Below, piece after piece: positions 7,961 to 18,584 of a stretch of 64,000 nucleotides of DNA. This stretch comes from JAGXRK01 sp963714415 (GTDB lineage Bacteria > Bacteroidota > Ignavibacteria > Ignavibacteriales > Ignavibacteriaceae). The notes beneath the pieces are model-generated. The model was given only the letters and a program-made list of their open reading frames with translations. It searched no databases and was not told the DNA's origin. The translations under genes were made by a program, and so were the position numbers. The stretch spans positions 301,997-365,996 of the forward strand of contig CAVQOL010000002.1 in the NCBI GenBank assembly GCA_963714415.1, in the 5' to 3' direction. Numbering within the stretch: the first letter of the stretch is position 1; each line of letters starts with the position of its first letter.

Positions 7961-9629
7961 CGAATACACAAAATTTAAACGCAATCTCAATGCACTTGTT
8001 GAATTCAGCAGGGTAATTAACTCCAGCCTTGACTTGAATTTCATACTAAACAATGTACTCCTTACATGTCTTGGAAAATTTCTTACTACAAAAGGTTTTA
8101 TTGCTCTTAATGAAAACGGAAAACTTATATTAAGATCGTCAAAAGGAATTCCGGATAATGTAATATTTGATTTTCCCGAAGTTAAAATCAATGAAGATTG
8201 CGATTTAAGTGAATCATTCAATCATTTTTTAGGGCTTGCTAATCTTACAGTTGTTGAAAAAATAAGTTCATCAAATGAATGTGTCGGTATTATTTCGCTT
8301 GGTGAAAAACTTAACGGGACTGGATATTCAGAGGATGATCTTGAGTTTCTTCGTACCATATTAAACATATCGGCCACTGCTATTCAGAATTCTATAATGA
8401 TTAATGAACTTAAGGTGGTTAACAGAATATTAGATTCACGTGTACAAAGATTAAATTCTCTTTTTGAGCTTAGCAAAGAATTTGGATTGTTTAATGAATC
8501 ATCAAAAGTTACACGTCTTCTTGTATTTTCTTTAATAGGACAATTTTTAGTTTCAAAATATGCATTGGTAAAATTTGATGATGAAAATATTCAACTGCTT
8601 GAATCAAAATTTCAGACGGATGATATTCTTGAAAGAATTAAAAATGTTGATTACCGAAACATTGAATCATCAATTAAAATAGATCAAATTCAAAAAGATT
8701 ATCCCGCTTTATTCGATCTTGATGTAAATCTGATCGTTCCAATGCAGCTTCAGGGTAAAACAAAAGGATTGATTTTACTTGGCCGCCGAATGAGTCAACA
8801 GGATTATACAGATGCTGATATTGAGTTTGTCTTTTCGGTTGGAAGCCTTGCTATAATTTCACTAGAAAACAAAAGACTGTTTCTGGAAGCGCTCGAAAAA
8901 TATAAGCTTGAAGAAGAACTTGATTTTGCCAGAGATATTCAAAAAAACTTATTACCTCAGTCAATTCCTGAGTTAAAAAGTTTTGATATTGCAGCGATAA
9001 ATGTTTCATCGCGACAGGTTGGCGGAGATTATTACGACTTAATAAAATTAGATGAAGATAATTATAGTATCGCAATTGCCGATGTTTCGGGAAAAGGTAT
9101 TCCAGCTTCACTGCTTATGGCTAATATGCAGGCTTTCTTACGCGTAATATGTCGACTGGAAATGAAGCTGGAAGATGCAACAGAACTTATAAATGATTTG
9201 ATTTATGAAAATACATCTGATGGAAGATTTATAACTTTCTGCTGGGGAATTCTAAATCAGGAAAAGAAAACACTTAATTATGTTAATGCCGGTCATAATC
9301 CGCCGCTGCTTATCAGTGATGGTAAAATAAAAAAACTTCATAAGGGTGGAATTATTTTAGGCGTAGTGAAAACTGCAATTCCTTATGAGTCAGAAACTAT
9401 TGAACTTAAACAAAATGATGTATTGATATTTTTTACAGATGGAATTTCTGAAGCTATGAACACGAAAGGCGAGGAGTTCTCTGATGTAAAATTGGAAGAA
9501 ACAGCAATTAATTCAGCTTCACTTTCTGCAAAAGAGATTCTGAACAATATTAGAAATGAAATTACGGATTTTTCCTCCGGCGCGGTGCAGTCGGATGATC
9601 TTACGATGATTGTTGTAAAAGTAAAATAA
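7950..9629 (+). CDS. Soluble GAF-GAF-SpoIIE/PP2C serine phosphatase
   Basis: About 559 residues from the ATG at 7950 (MPDNEYTKFKRN). An upstream ATG at 7872 would read through 26 residues overlapping the kinase gene and is unlikely. There are no membrane segments. A GAF domain covers about residues 15-150 and a second GAF-like region about 165-320. A coiled linker (YKLEEELDFARDIQKNLLPQ) leads into the phosphatase, with VGGDYYDLIK, ADVSGKGIPASLLMA, FFTDGISEAMN and SDDLTMIVVK. It completes a phosphatase-STAS-kinase-phosphatase operon and probably senses a cytoplasmic signal while its membrane counterpart at 5080 senses another. Confidence 0.9.
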   Translation: MPDNEYTKFKRNLNALVEFSRVINSSLDLNFILNNVLLTCLGKFLTTKGFIALNENGKLILRSSKGIPDNVIFDFPEVKINEDCDLSESFNHFLGLANLTVVEKISSSNECVGIISLGEKLNGTGYSEDDLEFLRTILNISATAIQNSIMINELKVVNRILDSRVQRLNSLFELSKEFGLFNESSKVTRLLVFSLIGQFLVSKYALVKFDDENIQLLESKFQTDDILERIKNVDYRNIESSIKIDQIQKDYPALFDLDVNLIVPMQLQGKTKGLILLGRRMSQQDYTDADIEFVFSVGSLAIISLENKRLFLEALEKYKLEEELDFARDIQKNLLPQSIPELKSFDIAAINVSSRQVGGDYYDLIKLDEDNYSIAIADVSGKGIPASLLMANMQAFLRVICRLEMKLEDATELINDLIYENTSDGRFITFCWGILNQEKKTLNYVNAGHNPPLLISDGKIKKLHKGGIILGVVKTAIPYESETIELKQNDVLIFFTDGISEAMNTKGEEFSDVKLEETAINSASLSAKEILNNIRNEITDFSSGAVQSDDLTMIVVKVK

Positions 9630-9639
9630 AATTTTTAAA

Positions 9640-9805
9640 AATTGCAAATGACAAAAACCAAATCACAAATAAGCATCAATGAGTAAATTCAAATTAAGAT
9701 ATCTTTTGGAGATATTATGATTGTTTATTGTATTAAAGTTCAGGTATTAAAATTTGGAGATTAAATATTATTTGGAATTTACAATTTGATTATTGAAATT
9801 TCGAA
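9640..9805. repeat. AT-rich spacer with imperfect inverted arms
   Basis: Between two PP2C genes, the left side carries repeated CAAAT/CCAAAT units (9643-9690) and the right side TTTGG/ATTTG units (9750-9795) in the opposite orientation. A short AAGATATCTT palindrome lies at 9699-9708. The arms are only loosely complementary. It resembles degenerate low-complexity intergenic repeats and shows no gene. Confidence 0.35.
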
Positions 9806-9844
9806 AAGAACATATTACAAAATAAGTTTATCACTGGTTTAACC

Positions 9845-12404
9845 TTGACAAAACTATTCCTAAAATATCGTTCAAACATTGTAGTTGTTTTTACTATTCT
9901 GCTCATTGCAGTAGCATTACTGAACATCTATCATTCAGTTGCAGTCAATGTAATTTCAAACGACGAATGTTTGTGGCTTCCAAAGAAATCTATGACTTCA
10001 CTGGAAGAAAGAGCAGAGCTTTTCTTTTCAACTGTAAAAGAGGGAGGAGTTACATGGAATGCTGGTATAAAAAATGGTGACCAGCTTCTTGAAATAAATC
10101 ATATTGAAATTGAAACACCTCTTCAGGCTCAAGGGATATTAAATGAATTTGACTATGGTGAATTAGCTCCGTACAAAGTTAAAAAGCCTGACGGGAAAAT
10201 TGTTGAAACAACAGTATTTGTGAAAAAACTGGTTCAATTCGGACAGCTTGCTACTTCTATAAGCGCGTTAATTTATTTACTGATAGGGTTCATTGTTTTA
10301 TCAGCCAAACCGGACGGACTTTCTCAGCGATTATTTTACGCAATGGGCGTTCTAACCGTATTTATAGCATCTACTGCTCTTGTTCCAATGTATGGCGGCT
10401 ATTTGCAGCTATTTCAGGAAACTCCTATCATTGGTACTGTTCTGAGCAGTATGTTCATTATCGGTATAAGTTTTTTACCATTTGTGATGCTTGCTTTTGT
10501 CTGGACATTCCCGCAACCTTTCCGGTTTATGGAAAAGACATGGGTAAAGCTCACATTAATTTTTATTCCACTTTTGCTGTCCGTAACAGGTAACCTGATC
10601 GGGCATTTTTCACTTAACAGTCAAGTTATTCCATTACAATATTTTGGTGCTTACCGTGTCTGGCTGAGATATTTTGCGCTCTTTGCACAAATTGTTGCAA
10701 TTGTTTCAATGTTTCTGCAATACTGGCGCGTAAAATCTACAGTGCAAAGAAATCCTGTACTGATTATTGCTATTGCAATGTTGTTCGGATTTATTGTAGG
10801 TATTTATACTAATAATATTGCTCCGGCAATTTCCGATACTATCTATAACTCACCGGAATATTACATGCCGGTAATTCTTTTAATTCTCGTTCCGCTCGGA
10901 TTTGCTTATGCTATCTTTAAATACCAGCTTCTTGATGTAGGTGAAGTAGTAAAAAATACAATTGTTTATGGAACTGCTACTCTAGGAATTGCAGCCATTT
11001 ACTTTTTTATGATTTATGTTATCGGACAAAGTTTAAGCTCTGCTATCAGCACTGAGTACCAGGGTATTATTGCGGGAGCATTCTTCATTGCATTTGCTCT
11101 CATATTCCAATCAACTAAAGATAGATTTCAGGATTTTCTTACAAAAAGATTTTATCCTGAACAGTTTGCTCATCAGAAAGTTCTGATGAAATTCAGTAAC
11201 GACATACCAACCGTGGTGGGACTTGATAATGTTCTTGATATTACTCAATCAACATTTGTTGAAGCCCTGCACCTTAAGAAATTTGGAATTCTGATAAGGG
11301 ATCATAAAACTGGCGTTCTCAATCTTGTTAAAAGTTTTGGTATCAGTAAAAATGAATGCGTAATTAAGCAGTCAGGACTTTCTCCGTTTATTGCGATTAA
11401 AAATTCTACTGATGAGGTTCCTGTAATTCAACAGAATGATTTTGAAAGGCTCTTCCCCGATAATTTTAATGATATGATTAACGAAGGATTTTACACTGCC
11501 GTTCCGATGTACATTAAATCTAAAGTAGTTGGACTTCTTTTATTCGGATTAAAATATTCCGGTTCACAGTTTGCCGGTAAAGACCTTGAATTATTAAATG
11601 CAGCCGCTAACCAGATTGCAATTTCAATTGAGAATGCACGGTTATATGAATCTGAAGCAGAGAAATTGAAAATTGAAAAAGACCTTGAACTGGCAAGAGA
11701 GATACAGCAAAGCCTTCTACCGCGCTGCATTCCGGCTATGAATGGATTAGATATTTGCGGTGAAATGATTCCTGCAATGCAAGTGGGTGGTGATTACTAT
11801 GACCTGATAAAGGTTTCCGATACTAAATTATTTGTTGCCGTAGGTGATGTTTCCGGAAAGGGATTAGCTGCATCCTTCTATATGACTAAAGTGCAAACGA
11901 TGATACAGCTTGCTTCAACAAGCAGCACTTCACCGAAAGATATTCTTGTTGAAGTAAACAGAAGAATGTATGAATCGATGGAAAGAAACTGGTTTGTTAC
12001 TATGACTCTTGCTCTCTTCGATACTGGAAAAACGTACTGTTAAATTTTGCAGGGCAGGACATTTACCATTATTCAAAGCCTGGAATGGTTCGGTTGAATC
12101 GCTTAGATCACAGGGTATAGGACTGGGACTTGAAAAGGGAATTATCTTTGAACAGACACTTTTTGAAGAAGAAATGCCCTTACATCCGGGTGAAATTTAT
12201 GCTTTCTTTTCCGATGGAATTACCGAAGCAATGAATGAAAAAAATGATCTGTTCGGTGAAGAAAACCTTAAAGAGCTTCTGTTAAAAAAATCTGACCGAA
12301 GATCTGCACAGATTATGAATGACATCTGGGAGTCATTAAAATCCTTCCGCAAAGACACTGACCCCAATGATGATATGACTATGGTCATAGTGAAAGTAAG
12401 TTAA
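9845..12404 (+). CDS. PDZ-like / multi-TM / GAF / SpoIIE phosphatase (one frameshift)
   Basis: About 852 residues once a frameshift near 12028-12032 is repaired: an A5 run should be A4 to give DTGKRTVKFCRAGHLPLF. Residue 8-30 is a membrane segment. Residues about 55-120 look like a periplasmic PDZ domain (AGIKNGDQLLEINHIEIETP). Roughly eight hydrophobic segments span 140-430, a GAF domain lies at about 460-600, and the linker KIEKDLELAREIQQSLLP leads to the phosphatase (VGGDYYDLIK, GDVSGKGLAASFYM, FFSDGITEAMN, NDDMTMVIVK). The start is TTG at 9845. It would couple an envelope signal to dephosphorylation of a STAS protein; the signal is not predictable. Confidence 0.88.
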
Positions 12405-12424
12405 AATTCAATTTCTTTCAAAAC

Positions 12425-12457
12425 AAAAAAGCCGATGATAATTTCACCGGCTTTTTT
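12425..12457. terminator. Bidirectional terminator between PP2C and secF
   Basis: GCCGATGA and TCACCGGC arms (one mismatch, 5-nt loop) flanked by A6 and T6. It lies between two convergent genes and can end transcripts from both sides. Confidence 0.85.
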
Positions 12458-12511
12458 AATATCTAAAAATTAAGTAACTCTTTTTAAGAGAACTGGACTT
12501 TCTTCTTTCGC

Positions 12512-13627
12512 TTAGTTAGCATACTCAAGAACAAATGCACTTGCAACGAAGATTGAAGAGTATGTACCAATGATAATACCGAAGAACAAAGTGAACGCAA
12601 ATGCTCTTAACACATCTCCGCCGATAAGCATAAGAACAAAAACAGTTAATAATGTTGTAACACCTGTAATTATTGTTCTGCTCATTGTTTGGTTAATGCT
12701 TTTGTTAATAACTTCCTGTAAATCCATTGTTTTATGGATTTTCATATTCTCTCTGACTCTATCAAATACAACCACTGTATCGTTAATTGAGTAACCAACC
12801 AGAGTTAAAAATGCTGCAATTACGGTTAGATCAATTTCCAGGTTAAGTCCGGGTATAACTCCGTAAAGGACAGAATACAAACCAAGTGTAATCAATACGT
12901 CGTGGAAAAGAGCAGCTACTGCGCCGACTGCAAATACAAATTTAAACCTGAATCCCAGATAAATAAGTATAGCAAGAAGTGAGAATAGAATAGCAACAAT
13001 AGCGTCACGTTTTAGTTCATCACCAATTTTGGGTCCGACCCGATCTTCCTTTAGCACTCTGAAAGGATTATCTTTCATTTTTTCTCTGAGGTTTTCTTTT
13101 ATCCAGTCGGCAATACCAAGACTTACAATCAACTGAGTGTTATCAGGTTCTTCTGAAACACCCGAAACCTGAAATCCTGCAAGAGCAAGTTGTTCAACAA
13201 TATATCTGGTAGTATCCGCATCAGGCAAAGAATATGTAATTGCGGTAGCTGATGAATCAACAATTGTGAATTCAATACCGGGAGCGGCTTTGTCAATTTC
13301 ATTTTCAAAATTTCTGACTACCTGTGGATATAATTCGGAGGGAATTTGTTGTAATTCAGTTCTTACAAGAGCTCCTGTTTCACCACCGAAAGTTTTCACT
13401 TCCACATTTCCCAATCCAATGTTTTCAACTAAGCTTCTTATTTCACCGATCTGAATAGTTTTATCAAACTGAAGAACTATTTCAGAACCGCCTTTGAAAT
13501 CAATTCCAAAGTATAAACCTCTGAAGGCAACGTTCAACGCACCTATAAGAAATAAAAAAGCTGAAAAGTAATAGAAGATTTTTCTCTTCCCTAAAAAATC
13601 GAAATTTAAGTTTTCAAATATTCGCAT
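12512..13627 (-). CDS. secF: Protein translocase subunit SecF
   Basis: 371 residues. SecF partners SecD in the inner membrane and uses proton motive force to help release secreted proteins. Visible are TM1 (IFYYFSAFLFLIGALNVAF), the FGIDFKGGSEIVLQF motif, a periplasmic domain, and a C-terminal bundle with LITLGLYSVLYG, AAFLTLVGYSINDTVVVFDRVREN and the NQTMSRTIITGVTTLLTVFVLM segment. It lies 30 bp after secD in the same direction, so they are one transcript. Confidence 0.96.
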   Translation of the reverse strand: MRIFENLNFDFLGKRKIFYYFSAFLFLIGALNVAFRGLYFGIDFKGGSEIVLQFDKTIQIGEIRSLVENIGLGNVEVKTFGGETGALVRTELQQIPSELYPQVVRNFENEIDKAAPGIEFTIVDSSATAITYSLPDADTTRYIVEQLALAGFQVSGVSEEPDNTQLIVSLGIADWIKENLREKMKDNPFRVLKEDRVGPKIGDELKRDAIVAILFSLLAILIYLGFRFKFVFAVGAVAALFHDVLITLGLYSVLYGVIPGLNLEIDLTVIAAFLTLVGYSINDTVVVFDRVRENMKIHKTMDLQEVINKSINQTMSRTIITGVTTLLTVFVLMLIGGDVLRAFAFTLFFGIIIGTYSSIFVASAFVLEYAN

Positions 13628-13657
13628 TTAAATTCTAACTCCTGAAACTTTTATTGA

Positions 13658-15598
13658 TTAACCAACGGTTATTTTCGTTCCTTTTGCAACCATAAAATCA
13701 AACACAAGGCGTGATATTACAAGTGCACTGAATAAAGTAGATGCTATACCAATCATTAACGTTAAAGCAAATCCCTGCACCGGACCGGTACCAAACTGGT
13801 AAAGAATAATTCCGGTAAAGAAAGTTGTAATGTTTGAGTCAATTATTGCAGATAAAGCTTTTTCATATCCTCCGTCAACCGATGCTTTAATTGTTTTTCC
13901 TGTTGCAAGTTCTTCTCTTATTCTTTCAAAGATAAGTACATTGGCATCCACTGCCATACCTATTGTAAGAATGATACCTGCAATACCCGGTAAAGTAAGT
14001 GTTGCGGTGAATCCCGCAAGTACACCAAGAATAAAAAGAACTGTAAATACTAAAACACCTGCGGCAACAGTTCCTGCTTTTCTGTAATAGAAAATCATAA
14101 ATAAAGCAACAAAGAAAAATCCTATTAAAGCAGAATTGAAACCTGCTGATACTGAATCCTGACCAAGAGAAGGACCGACAATTCTTTCTTCAATTATATC
14201 AACAGGGGCTGGAAGTGCACCGGCTTTTAGAACTATTTCTAAAAGTTTGGCTTCTTCCTGACCAGCCATTCCTTCAATTTGTGATCTTCCGCCTGTAATT
14301 TTACTATTTACATTAGGAGCAGAGAAGACAACACCATCGAGCATAATTGCAATTCTTTTGTTTATGTTGGCACCTGTAATTCTTGCCCAGTCTGTTGCAC
14401 CTTCTGAATTCATTGTCATATTAACAATCCATGCAGAAGTATTCGGATCGATATTAGCACTAGCATCAGTAATTACACCACCGGTTAATTCAGGGGCTTT
14501 GTTAACAAGGTAAAGCATATAAACGCCTTTACCCTCCTGGTATCCGATAGGTTTTGCCGAATATACAAATTCAACATTATTAGGAATTACTTTCTGAACT
14601 TCAGGAAGACTTAACCAATAATTTACCTGATTTCTGTTATCTTCCTGAACATAAGCATCTGCAAATCTGCCTTGCGGATCGAGAAGAGCCACAGCAAAGA
14701 AGGGATGCTGTTTACGAAATTCCTCTTCAGTCAATTGCTGTTGAGTTGTATCTGAAGCGGTTGTTGTATCCTCTGTTAGAACAGTAGTATCGGTTTTTGC
14801 TGTTTCTTGAAATAAAGTGTCTGCACTGGCTCCGGTTAGTCTATTTGCTAAAACGCGGTCAATGTTTTCAAGAATAGGTACGGTTAATTCAGGATCCTTT
14901 ACTAATCTGAACTCGAGGAGAGCAGTTCCCTGAATAAGCTGTTTTGCTTCTTCTTCACGGGCTACGCCGGGAAGTTCAACAATAATTCTTCTGCTGCCCT
15001 GACGCTGAATTGAAGGTTCGGAAACTCCATACTGATCAACTCTGTTCCTGATAATTTCCATAGCACGGGCAACTGCATCGGCGGCATCTTGATTCAACTG
15101 ATCAAGTATTTCTGCGTCATCCATACGGATTGTTCCGAAATATCTGCTCAATCTAATACCGCGCTCACTAAGTTTTCTTCCAACAATATCAACAATAGGT
15201 TCATCTGTTCTCTGTGCTTCCATATCTGATTCAGCAAGAACAGATTTTAAGATTTGATCGGGATTATTAGCCAATTTTTCGAGTAATTTACCTGTATTTA
15301 CTTCAAGTACAACACGCATTCCGCCTTGAAGATCCAAGCCAAGTTTTATTCTTTTCAGTCTGGCTTCTGCTATAGACGGATCACTCTGTTTTATGCTATC
15401 TTCAACTATACTTACAGCGCTTTCGATTTGTACTCTGGTGTAATCAGGATTTTCAGCTTTTATCTCTTCTCTTTTTTGATCAAGGATTGAAGACATTTCT
15501 TTGCTGTTTTGATAATCCTGGAAGGTAGGATAAAGCAGGTAGATGCTTAATGCAATTGCTGCAATTAATAAAATAAAGCGAAATCTGAATTCTTTCAT
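13658..15598 (-). CDS. secD: Protein translocase subunit SecD
   Basis: 646 residues, slightly longer than the enteric protein. TM1 is at about residues 6-22, followed by GLDLQGGMRVVLEV, the classic SecD motif, then NRVDQYGVSEPSIQRQGSRRIIVELPG. A Thr/Asp-rich insert lies near 265-290. The C-terminal membrane bundle includes SGFNSALIGF-like and GIAGIILTIGMAVDANVLIFERIREE. It works with SecF, encoded just downstream, in late steps of Sec export. Confidence 0.96.
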   Translation of the reverse strand: MKEFRFRFILLIAAIALSIYLLYPTFQDYQNSKEMSSILDQKREEIKAENPDYTRVQIESAVSIVEDSIKQSDPSIAEARLKRIKLGLDLQGGMRVVLEVNTGKLLEKLANNPDQILKSVLAESDMEAQRTDEPIVDIVGRKLSERGIRLSRYFGTIRMDDAEILDQLNQDAADAVARAMEIIRNRVDQYGVSEPSIQRQGSRRIIVELPGVAREEEAKQLIQGTALLEFRLVKDPELTVPILENIDRVLANRLTGASADTLFQETAKTDTTVLTEDTTTASDTTQQQLTEEEFRKQHPFFAVALLDPQGRFADAYVQEDNRNQVNYWLSLPEVQKVIPNNVEFVYSAKPIGYQEGKGVYMLYLVNKAPELTGGVITDASANIDPNTSAWIVNMTMNSEGATDWARITGANINKRIAIMLDGVVFSAPNVNSKITGGRSQIEGMAGQEEAKLLEIVLKAGALPAPVDIIEERIVGPSLGQDSVSAGFNSALIGFFFVALFMIFYYRKAGTVAAGVLVFTVLFILGVLAGFTATLTLPGIAGIILTIGMAVDANVLIFERIREELATGKTIKASVDGGYEKALSAIIDSNITTFFTGIILYQFGTGPVQGFALTLMIGIASTLFSALVISRLVFDFMVAKGTKITVG

Positions 15599-15780
15599 AC
15601 CTTAACTTTATGTTTCTGAATGAGTTAAAAAATTTTAATTAACTGTCAAACTTAAAGGTTCGGGCTTAGAAAGTCAATAAAAATAAGGGGTTTACACTCT
15701 GTTTAGACATCTATTATGCAGATTTTAATGAAATTGCAAAAAATGAATTATAAAGCAACAAGTAAATAATTAAATATGCT

Positions 15781-16602
15781 TTATTGGAACAGAATAAACT
15801 TTTTGACCAACGAAGCAAACTTTTCCTGGACTTTTTTTGCTGTTTCGGTCACTTCATTGTGTGAGAGTTTTTGGTCGGATATTCCGGAAGCAAAATTTGT
15901 AATACAAGATATAGCTGCGACTTTCATTCCAAGACTTGAAGCAAATACAGCTTCGTGCACTGTGGACATTCCGACTGCATCTCCTCCAAATTTGGAAATG
16001 AATTTTATCTCAGCGGGAGTTTCATATGATGGTCCTTTTGTAAACCAATAAACACCTTCTTTTAAGTTTATGTTTTCTTCTAAAGCTGCTTTTCTGATTA
16101 AATTATTAAGTTCTTCACTTGGAAAGTCCGGAAAAGAATTTTTCATATCTTCATTCGCTAAACCAAGCAATAGTGTTAATTCTTTTTTAATCTGAATGCC
16201 GTTGAAAGAAGTGTTTAACATCAAATCGCCTGGTTCCAGAAAAGAACTTATTCCGCCGGCAGCATTTGTTAGTAAAATGTTTTTACAACCAAGTTTATGG
16301 GAAATAAATGGAGGAAGAATACATTCAGAAATATGATATCCTTCATAAAAATGAATTCTGCCGCTGAAGAGAAGAATTTTCTTGCCTTTGTGTGTTCCCC
16401 AGATGATTTTTCCTTTATGTCCTTCAACTGTAGAAATGGGATAACCATTAAGCGAGTTAGTAGGAACCTCTTTTACAATTTCAATTTTGGTATCAAAGTT
16501 GCCCAATCCGCTTCCGAGGATAATTGCAATTTCCGGATTGAATGGAGAATGTTCTGCAATCTCTTTGATTAAATCTTTGTATTTGAAATTTAGATTAATC
16601 AT
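15781..16602 (-). CDS. punA: Purine nucleoside phosphorylase (PNP family 2, trimeric type)
   Basis: 273 residues. It cleaves inosine and guanosine with phosphate to give the base and ribose-1-phosphate. Motifs: ILGSGLGNFD (phosphate loop), FSGRIHFYEGYHISE, LLTNAAGGISSFLEPGDLM, YWFTKGPSYETPAEIKFISKFGGDAVGMSTVHEAVFA and CITNFASGISDQKLSHNEV. The start abuts the nupC stop at 16603, so it is the last gene of a nucleoside uptake and salvage operon. Confidence 0.93.
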   Translation of the reverse strand: MINLNFKYKDLIKEIAEHSPFNPEIAIILGSGLGNFDTKIEIVKEVPTNSLNGYPISTVEGHKGKIIWGTHKGKKILLFSGRIHFYEGYHISECILPPFISHKLGCKNILLTNAAGGISSFLEPGDLMLNTSFNGIQIKKELTLLLGLANEDMKNSFPDFPSEELNNLIRKAALEENINLKEGVYWFTKGPSYETPAEIKFISKFGGDAVGMSTVHEAVFASSLGMKVAAISCITNFASGISDQKLSHNEVTETAKKVQEKFASLVKKFILFQ

Positions 16603-17959
16603 CTATGAAAATAATAATCCTACTAAAGTTGCTGTAAGTAAAGTTGTTATAACTCCGCCGGTTACTGCCTTAAGTCCAAGAAGGGCTATATCGGATTTAC
16701 GTGAAGGGGCAAGTGGTCCAAGTCCTCCAATCTGAATTGCAATTGAGCTGAAATTTGCAAATCCACATAGAGCATAAGTTGCCATCAGGATAGATTTTTC
16801 ATTTACAAGTTTTCCAAGTTCAATAAGGGTGCCCATTTCCGAATACGCTACAAATTCATTAAGAACAATTTTTGTTCCGAGCAAACTTCCGAAATTAAGT
16901 GCATCTTCCCACGGAACTCCTATTCCAAAGGCAACACCTTGCAAAACCGATCCAATTATTAGTTGAAAACTCAGAGGTCTTCCGAAATTTTCAGTCAAAT
17001 AAACATTCACATTAAGAATATCACCGAGTCCGTTTAATAAATAATTTATCATTGCAATCAAAGCAATGAATGCAATAAGCATTGCTCCAACATTAAGTGC
17101 TAACTTAAGTCCGTCACCTGCACCATTTGCCGCCGATTCAATAATATTTGCAGCGTTTTTTTCAACTTCAACCTTAACAGATCCTTTGGTTTTGGGTTCA
17201 CCAACTTCCGGCATAAGGATTTTTGCAATAACCATTGCCGCTGGAGCAGCCATTACACTTGCACCCAAGTAGTTGAGTTGCAAACATTTGTTGTGCCTCT
17301 ATAAGCGGAATACCATGAGATATTGCATAAGCACTTCCTAAAATCTGAATGTATGCAGCCATCACACCGCCTGCAATAGTAGCCATTCCTCCAACCATAA
17401 TTGTAAGTATTTCGCTCCTTGTCATTTCCTGTATGTATGGTTTTATCATCAAAGGAGCTTCTGTTTGTCCGACAAAAATATTAGCAGTACAGGAAAGAGA
17501 TTCTGCTCCGCTTGTTCCCATAAGCTTTGCCATAACCCAAGCCATTCCCTGAACAATTCGCTGCATTATTCCCAGATAATATAAAACAGACATCAAACTG
17601 GCAAAGAAAATAATGGTTGGTAAAACCTGGAAAGCAAAAAAGAAACCCAGACTGTTTTCAGTAGCAGGAGGCAGTGCAAGATTTCCAAAAACAAACTGCG
17701 CACCTTCAGTAGTAAAATTTAAAATCAAAACGAACACATAACTTACTGAAGCAAAAAAATCTTTAGGCCAGCCTAGAGGTTCGAAAAAACTGCGAAGATT
17801 TTCTCCTTTTAGAATCAGTAATGCAAATACAAATTGAATTCCTAAACCTGAAAGTACAAGCTTCCAGTTAATTTTCTTTTTGTTGTTTGAAATGAGAAAA
17901 GAAATACCGATTAAAAGTAGTATTCCTAAAAGTCCGCGCAAGATAGAATTGATATCCAT
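16603..17959 (-). CDS. nupC: Concentrative nucleoside transporter NupC family (one frameshift)
   Basis: About 452 residues with the family's three parts: an N-terminal membrane segment set, the gate region (SLMSVLYYLGIMQRIVQGMAWVMAKLMGTSGAESLSCTANIFVGQTEAPLMIKPYI) and the C-terminal set ending in YALCGFANFSSIAIQIGGLGPLAPSRKSDIALLGLKA. The motif GQTEAPL is characteristic of cation-coupled nucleoside symport. The frame breaks at the CCC run 17263-17265 (GG instead of GGG on the coding strand restores QLLGASVMAAPAAMVIAKIL), which looks like a homopolymer error. It supplies substrates for the adjacent punA, tdk and cdd. Confidence 0.92.
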
Positions 17960-17968
17960 AAATTCACT

Positions 17969-18547
17969 TTAACTTTCTTCAGGGATGTAATGACATCTGC
18001 GGCAGCGCGCTTCATAAATGTCTGCCGCACCAACTACAACTCTTTCTTTCGAAACAATTTTGCGTTGTGTTTTATCAGCGGGATTTCCACATTTAACACA
18101 TATAGCTAGCGCCTTGGTTATATATTCTGCAATTGCAAGTAATTGAGGCATCGGTTCAAAAGGAATACCGCGGTAATCCTGATCAAGTCCGGCAACAATT
18201 ACTCTTTTGCCTTTTGATGCAAGTGTATTACAGACTTGAATGAGATCATTAGAGAAGAATTGTGCTTCATCTATTCCTACAACCTGTGCATCTTTTGCAA
18301 GATGAATTATTTCCCGGACATCTTCAACAATAGTTGATGGTAATGATTGCTCGTTGTGAGAAACAATTGAACCTTCGGAATATCTCGTATCAATTTTAGG
18401 TTTAAATACCCGGACTTTCTGTTTTGCAATTTGTGCTCTGCGTAAACGGCGGATAAGTTCTTCAGTTTTACCACTGAACATACAGCCGGCAATAACTTCT
18501 ATCCAGCCGATATCTTTGGGCATTGAGTGAGGTGCGAGTTCATTCAT
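17969..18547 (-). CDS. tdk: Thymidine kinase
   Basis: 192 residues of the type II (zinc-containing) family, phosphorylating thymidine with ATP. The P-loop reads GCMFSGKTEELIRRLRRA, and a later block reads QVVGIDEAQFF with the catalytic Glu. The zinc lasso uses CVKCGNPADKTQRK and CRRCH near the C-terminus. It sits between cdd and nupC with short gaps. Confidence 0.95.
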   Translation of the reverse strand: MNELAPHSMPKDIGWIEVIAGCMFSGKTEELIRRLRRAQIAKQKVRVFKPKIDTRYSEGSIVSHNEQSLPSTIVEDVREIIHLAKDAQVVGIDEAQFFSNDLIQVCNTLASKGKRVIVAGLDQDYRGIPFEPMPQLLAIAEYITKALAICVKCGNPADKTQRKIVSKERVVVGAADIYEARCRRCHYIPEES

Positions 18548-18584
18548 AAATATTTACCAGGAATAAGTTAGTAAATTAAAATTT

